Made by a program: the position numbers and the translations under genes. Below the pieces are notes generated by a model. It saw nothing but the letters and a program-made list of their open reading frames with translations. It was not told the DNA's origin and ran no database searches. From Tubiluchus corallicola (taxonomy: Eukaryota > Priapulida > Priapulimorpha > Priapulimorphida > Tubiluchidae): 64,000 nucleotides of DNA. Below are positions 36,301-49,600 of the stretch, in pieces; the stretch's first letter is position 1, and each line of letters begins with the position of its first letter. Location: assembly GCA_030141605.1 (NCBI GenBank), contig JAQGDQ010000815.1, forward strand, positions 2,501 to 66,500. The letters are read 5' to 3'.

Positions 36301-37585
36301 CTTTCAAGCAGGTAAGCGAAATGCTAGGCAACATAACTTTGCATGGAAAGTTTTTTTGGGACATAATTTAACATTTCAGTTTCTTCCCCTGATTTACGTT
36401 GTGCTTATATGACGTCATGTAATGGCGCCGTACTGCAGAAGATTTAAAATAAAAACAAACAGAAAATTCCTTCAGCACGAGTACGACAAACGCATAAAGT
36501 TGCTATAAAGTAGTATAATCTTTTAAGGCGATTTTTCCGAAACCTACTTCAGGTATCCCATTTCTTGTCCTTCAAAACTGAATGATTATTGATTACAATT
36601 ACGTAAGGAAGTATACAGTAAACTGTCATCGTTGCTATCGTTACACAAACTACTTCCGATACGCTCCACTTCAAATAGAACAGCACGACAATATCGATTT
36701 AAACAAGTGAACGTCTTGAATCACAGATTCTGTACTAGTATGGCTGCTGTGCAGTTCATTAAGTGAGATCTAAATTTTTCATGAGTTAAATGGAGTTTGT
36801 CGTTTATTAACTGCGTGACAAACATTTTTCAAAACTATCTGCAGGAATTGACGAGTTTACTTGTTAGCTACCATTTACTTTAGTCTTTAAATTTTCAGAT
36901 TATTTCCATTACTTTTTTTTCTTTCACTGTATGGGACAATCTAACAAGCCCTGCTTTTTGATTGCCCGCAACACATTAACATTGATATATAGGTAAACAG
37001 TGTGTGAGGCTTTTCTTGTGCAGAAACAATAAAAGCTTATTTGTATTGTGTTCATTGTAGGCCCTTTCACTAGATTTTGTACATGAAATTATTGTAAATG
37101 TGTAATGTGAAATAAATGGTTTATGACTATGGCCATTTCAAATACGAACTTTCTTTGTTACATTTATTTTCACTGCGCCATTTCTTACAGTAACGTCTTC
37201 ATTGATGAGTGAATAAATTTTAACTAAACCCGTTTATAATGTGTGTTTCAAAAATATAACCTCTGACAGTTTTATGACCCTGGTTGCAAATATGTAGCAG
37301 GTGCTGTATTAAATAACTGCCGCGGCCTTGACATATGCACAGCTTTGAATTCTCGCTGAAGTGAAAGTGTTAACTATTTACGTTTTAGCTGGGGCAGGGT
37401 GACCCGTGTTATGTAAAGTGCTGCGCATGCGTACTGCGCGATTTTTCAACAGGTCGATTAAACGGTTAAATCAATTTTGGTGGTTGAATTGAAGTAAGTC
37501 ATGCGCGGTAGTGACGTAGCTAATGGGGGGGAGCAAGCGGAACAACCGCTCCCCCAAGCAGATTTTTCACATTTGGCCCTTTCAA

Positions 37586-37617
<32 letters not shown>

Positions 37618-40600
37618 ACTGTTTCAACAATTGCAGTTTTGTCATGATACATTTTTCATAATGCTTCATTTTGTTTTCATTTTAAATTTATAATTAAAAT
37701 TTTAAGTAGCACACGTTTTTATTATGTTTTAAGACTTGGGAGCTTACTGTAAAAATTTATATTTTGTAAATTTTAATTTAAATATGAAGTAACAATAATT
37801 ATGTACTTCCTTTAAAACTGTATCTTCCTCGTGTTTTGTTTTTAAACACAAAATTAAAATGCATGAACAATGCGTTAAAAATTGTTTTTGGTGTTTGTGT
37901 CACTGCGCCTGTTTATGTGCTTGCTCCCCCTAACTTTAGAACCTGGCTACGCCCCGGTCACAGCGTCTTTTTTATGTGCTTGCTCCCCCTAACTTTATAA
38001 CCTGGCTACGCCCCAGTCACAGTGTCTTTTTTATGTGCTTACTTCCCCTAACTTTAGAACCTGGCTACGCCCCTGACACAGCATCTTTTTTATGTGCTTA
38101 CTCCCCCTAACTTTAGAACCTGGTTATGGCCCTGATGCAAGATGTCATGAAAACTGATTTGATGTCTTTGGATGCTATCATGTAACAGTGGTGCGAATGA
38201 GTAGTCCTTCACTTATTAAATTTTTGAACTATCATTATAATCTTTAAAAAAAGAAAATGAAAATAAAAGCGAGCTGCATTTGGATTTGAACCTGGGACTT
38301 TCCGACTGTAAGTCCAAAGCTATAATCCGTCAATCCTTAGTAATCGACTTATTGGTCTAATGATCAAGTGTCTAAGTCCACATCAACATGGCCAACAGAC
38401 CGTAAAATAAATCTACCTTGGTCGAAAAAATGTGTGTGGTCTTGATTTTTGACTTGTAATTCAAAGGTAGCTGGTTCGTATTCAAACTCTAACCCGACTT
38501 TTAACATTTCTATCCTATTATAGTTGTTTCTTTTTTCAAAATACATATTAGTGGTATGTGTATCATGGATAATGGGACAAAATTTAGTACTTTCTCACTG
38601 GTGTACGGTATATCTCGTGTGCTCTATCTATAGTTTCGAATGCCAATTTCTACAAATTAGTATTTTTTGTGCACATATTCACAGTTTCTTAAAGTTCAGT
38701 ACTAATTATTAATTAAGTTGGCTAATTAATACTGCAGTACTTCTGCTTAAAATGTGGCACAGGTATTATTTTCATCAGCGATGCATTTTTGAGTTACATT
38801 TAAAAATCTTTTCCAGGTATGTGCAAAGTTTTATGGATATTATCGAATTTGAAGACATACAAGAAGACCGTGACAGCGACTTGGGAAGGTAAGCTTCTCT
38901 CTCAAGCCCCAGTTACGAACTTGAGGTCATAGGTCACCTGTCATAGGCCACCTGTCTCTTAAAAGATACTCATTAAAACACTGAGAAGTGAATGGCTTAT
39001 AATTATATGTTTAATGTCCCAATCACCTAATTAGCTCAAATCCTAATCACAAAAGCTCATAAAGGAAAGCTCTTAAACCCACTATGGAACTAACTCTGTA
39101 ATCAAACAAGCAATTCTACTTTGGAATTCTCTACCATTACAGGATAAACAAATCAAGTCCCTATCAGCATTAAACTAAAATCATTAATATTAACCAGATA
39201 TGAAATACCATCACACTAGCACGACAACATGCACACTAATTCAGAATTTATATATCCACGGCCATAATTATTAAATCATAATTTTTAATTTTTTTTTGTG
39301 AATAGTTGTAAATATGTTTGATTTTATTCGTCGTTACTTTCCATTACTGCACAGTAGTTTAGATTGCACTGACGCATTTGCCTTTAGCAGTGTAAGTTTT
39401 TATTAACTAACACTGATTGATCATCTCTGTAAAGTGATTATCAATGTATTTTAATGGCAAATAAAGATTATATATATATAAAGATTAGCATACATCATTA
39501 TTCATTTTCAAATACAGTATTGTCCGCATAACTCAAATCCAACCGAACCGAAAAAACTTTGAGTAAGACGATATTTTGAGTTAGGCAACGTTGACCATGT
39601 TTTAGCATAGAAACTGTACACCTCTCCTCCAGATGGCGAGCTAAATAGAAGGCAGAAAGTCAACACTTCTACACATGAACGATTTGATGACAATTACATG
39701 AAGAACAACAAATTATACAGTGAAACACCATTTTTTATGTTACAGAAAGACACGTACACAACACTGTTAAACATTATGACAATGGGCTACCAACATCTTA
39801 CATACTGTAGTTCAGTTCAATTATTTATACACATTTTTGAGTTAAGTGAAGTAAATTATGTGTATTTTCATTGAATGGACCTTAATTTTTTATTTGAGTT
39901 AGGCAAAATTTCGAGTTATATATTTTGAGTTTAGCGATGTTTTTTGTGGGAAAAACGAAGGATTTCATCCGTTCCTCTCAAATTCTTTAAGTCAGGTGGA
40001 AATTTGAGTTACGCGGAGTTTACTGTACATCAATAATTTTTCAAGTATTCCATTCAAAAGTAATCAATTAGCACTATTCAAAAATCCAGAATTAAGGGCC
40101 AGAACATTTAATTTGAAACAAACTAGAACAAATACATTCACTTTGTAAACTATTCAATAGTAAAAAACGCCGTCCAGCTCAGGAATTCTCTGCCAGTCAA
40201 AACCAAACGTAGTAAAACATTAACCCAGTGGTTCCCAAAGTAGGGGTAAATTACCCCCCGGGGGTAATATGGTTTTTTTGGGGGGGTAACGGGCACCCCT
40301 CTGAAAATTTTTAAAACTTCGCTCGGAATGCATTTTACGTAGTTTTCTTCTTGAAGAGACTGCCTCCGGCAGGCAACACTGTGTCATGGGGTCCATCATT
40401 CGCACGTTCCCACAATCTCTGGTGCGATCCTGGGGAGAAGTAGTACTAGGTGGGGGGGTAATGGACACGACCGGGTTTCCCGATTTGGGTAACGGTCCGA
40501 GAAAGTTTGGGAACCACTGCATTAACCGCATTCAAAAGCAAAACAAAAGCATCAATGATGTCAAAGATTTGAATTAATCTATTTTGAATTTGAATTTGAT

Positions 40601-43600
40601 GTAATTTACCACAGTTACCAACATGACAACTCGCTCGCTAATGCAGAATTCATTTACCTCAGGCCATATTAAACCACTTTATTTTGCTGATTGTCAGTTT
40701 GTAAATATGTGAAATACGTAAAGTTTATATTTTATTTTTGTACCTGTAATTTATTTTTGGCACTGATGCATTTACCTCCAACAGTGGATGTTTTTTTACT
40801 ATCACTGATTGAGCATCTTAATATTTTGTTATGATTCTCAATATATTATGGCAAATAAAGATGTCACTTACTTACTGTGTGTATAAACGTCTCAAGTTAC
40901 AGTAATATTAGTAGTTATTACGGATAACTGAAAATTGTTCTCTTGTGCAGGTTTTGTGAAACTCTGATGATGGTTCGTAATCGTCACCTGAACGTGGTTG
41001 AAACAATGGCTCAGGTACAGTATGCTTACACTGTTATGATTGAAGACACATAGCATGTCACGCTTTTTGCCAAATTTTCTGAAGATTTCTGAATTTTGCC
41101 TAAATACAGTGGTGGTTCATGTATATGTACTGTGGTACTGCAGCACCCCCCTGTTTTCGCTCGTTATCATCGATGTCGTTCAATATGATGGCTTTTTTCT
41201 TTAGTTCCTTATTTATACTTGTGTAAAACCGGAAGCACGTGAGGGTAGTACTGCATACTTCACAGCCCCAGCAATGTGGTATTTGGCTGTTGTGCACATG
41301 CTGCTGTGCGCATATGTCTGAGATAAGTGCTGGGCTACCGTGTGCTGCTAGGTAGAGAAAGTGCTGTCACTAACACAGTGTCAGTTGTCACGTGCTTACA
41401 GTCATATTTTTGGATGTGATAAAGTGTAAACTTAGCGTGTGTGCTTAAAATATAAATAATTTCGTCATGGCCGCCTTGCATCCCAAGAAATAAGTTCTGT
41501 GACTGTAATTGAACTACAACAGCTTAACTTTTCACAGTTGTCTCTGCAAGAGAAAGTTGCAGTTAAGATAAGAAGATATATCTTCAAATATCTCAGCCAG
41601 GAACAAGCAACAGCAAGAAGTATATTCGTAGCTTTATTTCTAAATGGTACCAGCGGAAAAGTTGGCGTTGCGACTGTAAAGTAAAAAAATGCGTTGTTTT
41701 GCTTCCCGTGTTTGCTGTTTGGAGCTGACGAGACATGGACAAAAACATTAAAATTAAACATTTGTTACATTTTACACAGTATTTAAAACAATGGCTGAAA
41801 ATTTTCTGAAGCAGCACCCCCACTAATTTTAGCTACGAGTCGCCAATGCTTAAATATAACGGCCAGGGCTTTAAAAATTGCCCGTGATTTTTCTGCCCGT
41901 GACAACCTGTATTTGAACCGGCCTACTACTGGACGGTACATTGTTGCTAAGTTGTTGGCATTGTTGCCGACGACACCGCCGCACAAGCGCTCATGTCTGA
42001 TGCGTTAGGTTAGATTAGTCGTTTGCACAGTACCCGTATGTTTATATAGTTCTGGTATGAAAAATTTCAGGGAGTTCTGGAGTTCAGGGATAGTCACGGC
42101 GTGGACAACATGATGGAAAACAGTCTACAGTACTTTCTGGACCGGTTCTACATGAGCAGAATTGGAATTCGAATGCTTATCAATCAACATAGTAAGTGTT
42201 ACAGAGTAATCACCTCTCAAGGTGAAATTCGTATTCGTGTTTCAATTCGTCATTTCAGTACGTAGCAGTAGCAGAATAAGCCTTTCCAGTAGTTTCAGCG
42301 ATTGATGACGATCGTGTCATCGAAGGTCAAAGGCTAAGTGTACTAGACAACGCATTTATGTACACTTGACAACGCCTGCTATTCTAATAGTAAAAAAATA
42401 ATAATAGTAATAATAATGCTTGTCTTTTACTTGGTGTATATTTATATTTCCCACTAATTGCATTTCATTTGGGACAGTAATTCTGATGAAAAGGCTAAGC
42501 AATGGTAAATCGTTCTCAAGTAAAATTTGCCAAAAATGGTTCAGCTCCAGGGTGACTCACGAAATCACGTGCGAAAGCCGGAAGTGAACTGATGTTGCGG
42601 ACACTTTCTTCTCAAATTCTTGTTTCGATTTAGTTATCTTGTGCGCACGACTTGTTTAATGTGTATTTTATTACATTAGAACTTGTCTTTCACATGTGGC
42701 TGGACAGTAGAAATGTTCTGCGCGGCGAGTCGATCTTGCATTGACGAGCATCAGGAAATAGCCTTGTGTAAATAAACAGCTCCCTCTAGTTTCTCAAATA
42801 AACTTAATCGAAACAATATGTAGTGCCCGGCTTCATGTTAACCTTGAATTATTCATCGTGCTTCACAAGAGTATGATTTTTTATTCATCCCAACAGCAGC
42901 ATTTTTGAGAACGAGGGGAACAGTCAAGTAGTCACAGCACGTGCTGTGCCAACAAAAGTTACGCAATACTGAAGCTGGTCGATGAACGAACGCAGGGGCG
43001 CATCAGGACTTTACGGCACCTTAGGCTGAGAGTTCTATTCCTGCCCATGTCTACTCTGAATTTATGGTTGTTTATGTAATGAGCGGATTAAACAATTACT
43101 TTTGGTGTATTAAAAACTATATTAAACCCAGTTTCTATGTGGTCATTATAATTACATATTATATTCAAGTAGGCTGCGCATCTGCTACTGTGCAATTACT
43201 TGCACTTGTTTGTTATGTGGCACTTATTTTGTAGCTAAACTCAATACCTGCATGTCGTTATTGAACCTATTGGTTGATACGCCCCTGAATGAACGAGTGA
43301 CCACACAGTGGCTAACGAGTGACCACTCATTCACAACTCACTTTGAGCAGTTTTATTCGCCATACTGATTCTAGCTATTTACTTCATTGAGAGTTAATCT
43401 CGACATTTCTCACAGCGAATAGACAAGTGAGTGTCAGCTCTCAATTACTGTAGGTGAGTAACTCACAGGAAATTTTGTTCTGTAGTCCGAACACGCTTGC
43501 GTGTTAGTTGGCGAGAAAACCCACTACTCTGATCGCGCCGTATCGGTATGCCTAATGCTACAGTCTGTTGTTATTTATAAAATGTTTACTGTTTTGTTAT

Positions 43601-46600
43601 GCAGAATGTCTCTCTGTCTGTTTCAGCTCTCCTTTTTGGACAGAACCTCAACGGTCATGCCCGGCATATTGGCTCTATAGACCCGCACTGTGATGTACTC
43701 GCAGTTGTAAGAGGTAAGGACACATTTACACCTGACACTTGTGGCGCCATCGTTGCAAACCACGTTACAACGTTGCCAAATTCTGTAGTGCGTGGTATTT
43801 TTTGTGCATTTCCTCCCTACGAAGTGCATGACTTTCTGAAACTTTGAAAAAATGTTATACGGTCTCTAAATTGCACAATATCTTGCTGCAGGCATAAAAG
43901 AACCGATCTAAATTTCAACAAAAAAAGCAGAAGAATTTTCGAAACATTTTCGATTTTGGCTGCGGAAAGTTCTACGTAAGTCGCGCAAAAAGTTTCGCAA
44001 TTTTTAACTTTTTTAGACAACAGAAGGACAGAAAAGTTTACTACCTAGAAGGACCGGCATGCTACACTTGATGCAATCATAGTTGCATTCTTATGCAGAA
44101 AGAAAACTAGTAGCTATCGGTCAGATTTTATTGAAATTCAATGATGCATCGGAAAAATCATCGACTTCTTATAAAATTGAAGCAATTTATGTAGTACACT
44201 TATAATGATTCCTGTAATGGAAGATTTCACAGTGCTTCGAGAACCTGCGTTCAGTCACGCCACCTGGTGGCCTGATTGTGAGAATCGACAATCAAGCGGG
44301 TCCAGACCTCGAGTTTTTAGCGCATAATAAGGCGTCAAATAGTTCACAGATTTACATTCACTGATGTATGTTCATAGACTTACATTCGTCGTTTAGAATG
44401 TACAATATGTATTGACGTCAATTACGCTTCTGGTCCATCTAGATAGTGGCTAATAGTGGGAAAGTAACATTTCAGTCCTGAAAATCTGCGCAATAGTAGT
44501 TTGCAGTAAACCAGGAAAAGTAACAAAAATAGGAACACCCTCCAGAGGTTCGAGATATATGCACAAAATAAAAAATTGCTTCGATTGACACTAGGGGTGA
44601 GCGTTCTCTACCAGAAAGCGAATTTAAATTTAACCGAATTTCAGTATTTTGAATCCGAATCGACTTCCAATTGACTTTGAAAGATTTTCGAACAAGTTTT
44701 CGAACCACTAGTAAAAAGTGGTCTTACAAAGATCATGCATATTACTTGACTTTGTTCTGCAGTAAAACAGCTATTAATTTGTTAAAAATTTTGCACAGTA
44801 AAGAACATAAGTGGTTGAAATGCATAATGATTCAAATCTATGATTTTAGGTTCGAATCGAATTCGAACTAAAAAACGCATTCTAATCGAATTCGTTCGAA
44901 CGTTCGATACTCACCCCTAACTGACACACCTTCTACTAGTGTTAAATACGTATGTTTCACCTTCTTCGTACAGAGTAACAGTCTCTAATAACACAATAAT
45001 GTGCTAATAATCAATAACCTCTTTGCTGCGTCTTGCTAATATTTTCTACGTTTTAATTTACTTGTTATTTAGTTAACGAGTTATTACGTTTTCAGATGCT
45101 TATGACAACGCGAGGTTTCTATGTGATCAATACTATTTATCGTCTCCAGAAGTAGAAATCGAAGTTTCAAATGGTGAGTGTGTATTAGCAGTGAAATGTG
45201 CAAGTACTAAACCATCTAGAATGCCAATCTGCTGTTTAATCACGTGGGTAATCATATCAGAGATGTGTGTGCCTCGGATTTCCGGATTCGCGGAGCTAGT
45301 TCCGCAAGATTTTTCTGCGGATTTGCGAAGCTGCGGACCCACACTGCTTGCGGTGCCGGTGGGGTTGCAGGTTCCAACCTATTTCTTAATTATTATTTGT
45401 GCATCTGGCTTCAAAACTGGAATATTAAGTTTTCTAAAGATTTATTAATTATAGTTTTCTTACAATGTATTAGCCAAAAACACGGATAACTAGTTACTCA
45501 GTAACTGGCTTCACATAGTTACTCAGTAACTGGTTTCACACAGTTACTCAGTAACTGGCTTCACATAGTTACTCAGTAACTGGCTTCACATAGTTACTCA
45601 GTAAGTGGCTTCACATAGTTACTCAGTAACTGGTTTCACACAGTTACTCAGTAACTGGCTTCACATAGTTACTCAGTAACTGGCTGCACATAGTTCTCAG
45701 TAAGTGGCTTCACATAGTTACTCAGTAACTGGTTTCACACAGTTACTCAGTAACTGGTTTCACACAGTTACTCAGTAACTGGCTTCACACAGTTACTCAG
45801 TAACTGGCTGCACATAGTTCTCAGTAAGTGGCTTCACATAGTTACTCAGTAACTGGTTTCACACAGTTACTCAGTAACTGGTTTCACACAGTTACTCAGT
45901 AACTGGCTTCACATAGTTACTCAGTAACTGGCTGCACATAGTTCTCAGTAAGTGGCTTCACATAGTTACTCAGTAACTGGCTTCACATAGTTACTCACTA
46001 ACTGGCTTCACACAGTTACTCAATAACTGGCTTCACATAGTTACTCAGTAACTGACTTCCCATAGCTACTCAGTAACTGGCTTCACATAGTTACTCAGTA
46101 ACTGGCTTCGCGTGCGAAAAATCGTCACATTCCCTAATCAGCGTCTCAGTTCTAGAAACTGTAATTTTTCCGTGGCAGATCCCGTGGAGTAGGGATCCAG
46201 TTATTGTACACAGTCTGTGGATTTTGTGGAGCCACTGTACCACACTTTGCGGGCGCAAAATAAGCGGGTCTGCTCATCTCTGGACGATATTGCCTCAAGT
46301 TGAGAAGCCATTTGTTGGCCAATCGATTTGCATGAAATTGAAAACCTTTGTGTTTTAGCGAGGAGAGACATCTAGCGCCCGTTTCCGAGACACAAAAAAC
46401 TGCAATAAAAATATCTTTTGCAAAATTGCTAAACTTGACGCTGCATTGCAAAATATATGCCATTCCTTATCTTCTGATTAATTTAACTTTCCATAACGCG
46501 CAATTTTACTGTTTCTGTTAGAATTATCTGCCTCTTTTGTAGCGTTGTTGGGTACAGTACTAACTGGCTCAGGTGATATAAATGTAGAGTTGTGATGCAT

Positions 46601-49600
46601 GTGGTGGCCCCATCTGGTGGCTGAAACTGCCAACTGAATGGCTGGGCGTATGATGTGCCGTGATTTTTCAGAAAATCACATAAAACAATAGCCTATTACT
46701 CTATTTATAACAATGTATCGGTTCATCCGTTTCAGTTATTGGAAAGCGGGATGCGTCTATAACAGGGGTGTGCAAATTGCGGCCCGCCGAGAGAATTTGT
46801 GCGGCCCGCGAAGAGATTTGTCAACCTAATGAAAGTGTGGCCCGGGCGATGAATTGAGTGTATCCAGCTGAAGTCTGTGCCACGATCCCAAAGATAGTGT
46901 GGGTAGTTTTTTCTACTAGATCGGATGCCATTATCCCTTACAAGACGGTTGTAGCTTAATAACACTGTACTACACAGACTGTGTGATACACATTACTAAT
47001 ATGTATTGTAATGAAATAACCACTGTGTCCTGAAAGTAGAAATATATGGTTTGTAATATAAATTTTAATAACTTCTAAAATAGTTTCTTGAGTGTAGTAG
47101 TAACGATGTACGCAGAGAGGATGCAAAAAAATCGTTATTAGGCCTCACTGTACTTGGCTCGTTGATCAAACTGCCTGTGGCCCGCAGGAATTGTGGGAAA
47201 GTTTAATGTGGCCCGGCTAGTCAGATAATTTGCACACCCCTGTTCTATAAGTTTGTGCGTTGCTATTTCTTGCATTTCATGTCGCTGGTTATATGTTTTT
47301 TTTATGTTTTCTAGGCAATTCAGATGCAAGTAAACGAGTAATCATGTGTTATGTACCTTCTCACTTATATCACATGCTCTTCGAGTTGTTCAAGGTATGA
47401 TAAATCTTGATAATCTTCATTTTTTGTGAGTCACTGTTTAATCTGGCAAAACTGTAATTATCACAATCTAAATGGCTTCATCAGTGGAATTCCAGTTGTT
47501 TTACTAACTACAGCAATTTAACGTGAGATTTTTGATATCTCATCAATCAGTCAGTTCTGATTTTGATGTTTTTTGCATTCGGTTACAAATTTGTGTTGAA
47601 ATTAAGCGCAATTTTCAATTAAATTAAATTAGTGAATATGCTGCTATGAGAAATCCAATAGATGTTTTTCTTTCCACACATATTTTCAATTAAATTTGTT
47701 GAATTAATTGAAAATATGTGTGGAAAGAAAAACATATATTGGATTTCTCATAGCAGCATATTCACTAATTTGTGCGGCTGGAGAGAGCTACGTTGAGGTC
47801 TGTGCAGTTAGCCTGGTTTGGTAGCTCGGAAATATTAGAAATATGTGTTTCCACCCTTGTCCTTTCAAAATTTACTGCAGTTGCTGCATCATTGTACATT
47901 TTATGGCCAAAGATAATGTATGCATGTTCATAATATTTCCTTCCTCCATGTTTATCCAACATATGTATGTTTTAGAATATGTTCATAGCATTTCCTTTCC
48001 CCTTGTTTGTCCAACATACGTGTGTTTTAGAATATGTTCATAGCATTTCCTTTCCCCTTGTTTGTCCAACATACGTGTGTTTTCCAATATGTTCATAGCA
48101 TTTCCTTCCCCATGTTTGTCCAACATACGTGTGTTTTCGAATATGTTCATAGCATTTCCTTTCCCCTTGTTTGTCCAACATACGTGTGTTTTCCAATATG
48201 TTCATAGCATTTCCTTTCCCCTTGTTTGTCCAACATACGTGTGTTTTCCAATATGTTCATAGCATTTCCTTTCCCCATGTTTGTCCAACATACGTGTGTT
48301 TTCCAATATGTTCATAGCATTTCCTTTCCCCATGTTTGTCCAACATACGTGTGTTTTCGAATATGTTCATAGCATTTCCTTTCCCCTTGTTTGTCCAACA
48401 TACGTGTGTTTTCCAATATGTTCATAGCATTTCCTTTCCCCATGTTTGTCCAACATACATGTGTTTTCGAATATGTTCATAGCATTTCCTTTCCCCTTGT
48501 TTGTCCAACATACATGTGTTTTCCAATATGTTCATAGCATTTCCTTTCCCCATGTTTGTCCAACATACACGTGTTTTCCAATATGTTCATAGCATTTCCT
48601 TTCCCCTTGTTTGTCCAACATACGTGTGTTTTCCAATATGTTCATAGCATTTCCTTTCCCCATGTTTGTCCAACATACGTGTGTTTTCCAATATGTTCAT
48701 AGCATTTCCTTTCCCCATGTTTGTCCAACATACGTGTGTTTTCCAATATGTTCATAGCATTTCCTTTCCCCTTGTTTATCCAACATACGTGTGTTTTCCA
48801 ATATGTTCATAGCATTTCCTTTCCCCTTGTTTATCCAACATACGTGTGTTTTCCAATATGTTCATAGCATTTCCTTTCCCCTTGTTTGTCCAACATATGT
48901 GTGTTTTGGAATATGTTCATAGCATTTCCTTTTCCCATGTTTGTCCAACATATGTGAAATTTCAAACATACCTTTCATTTTAAATGTAAGTTATTTGCAT
49001 TTATATATAAATGATAGTCGTTAGTTTTGCCTTTTTTTGTTTGTTTAGAATGCAATGCGAGCCGTAGTCGAGTTTCACGGTGAAACTGGGGATTATCCAA
49101 AGATAAAAGTTAATCTAGTCCTTGGTGCCGAGGATTTGACCATTAAGGTAACTAAAGCACAAAAATCCTTTACTTACATGAAAGCTAAAAAAATTCGTTT
49201 TGAAATTTTGTACCACTTGCATACTGTCTAATTGCGCATAGAGCTTGTATCAGCAGTAACGCTGTATAAAATTTGTAAATTTAAACTCCCGCAATGACCG
49301 TTAGGCGCAGCCATTTTAACGTTAAGTTGTTTGAAACGAGTTTAGATAACATTGGGTAAATTTTGAAAAAAAGGAGAGCATTCGTAATGCTGTATTCACT
49401 AATGATTTACAAGCTTTATACAGCGTACAAAGAGTGATTTTTAAAAAAAACTTTTTTGATGAAGATTGATTTCTTGTCCTTTGATTTTGCAATAATAACT
49501 TTGTTCGTAGCACCACCAGTAAGTTGCTGTAGCAGTTTCTGATGAAAAGTCAACCACACGTGGACTCATTGTTGACAGATCCAAGTAGTTTAGCCTATTG

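Noticed and set aside
38265-38345. tRNA-like sequence on the minus strand (GGTTCAAATCC near a possible anticodon arm)
   Set aside because: The T-stem and acceptor stem do not pair; at best a degraded tRNA-derived SINE, too weak to call.
45485-46108. CRISPR-like array of 25-bp repeats
   Set aside because: Units are head-to-tail without unique spacers, in a eukaryotic intron; it is a minisatellite.
46152-46463. 103-codon minus-strand frame
   Set aside because: Overlaps a putative element end and has no recognisable homology.
47843-48262. Frames with repeated [14 protein letters not shown] units
   Set aside because: Translation of the 55-bp minisatellite.
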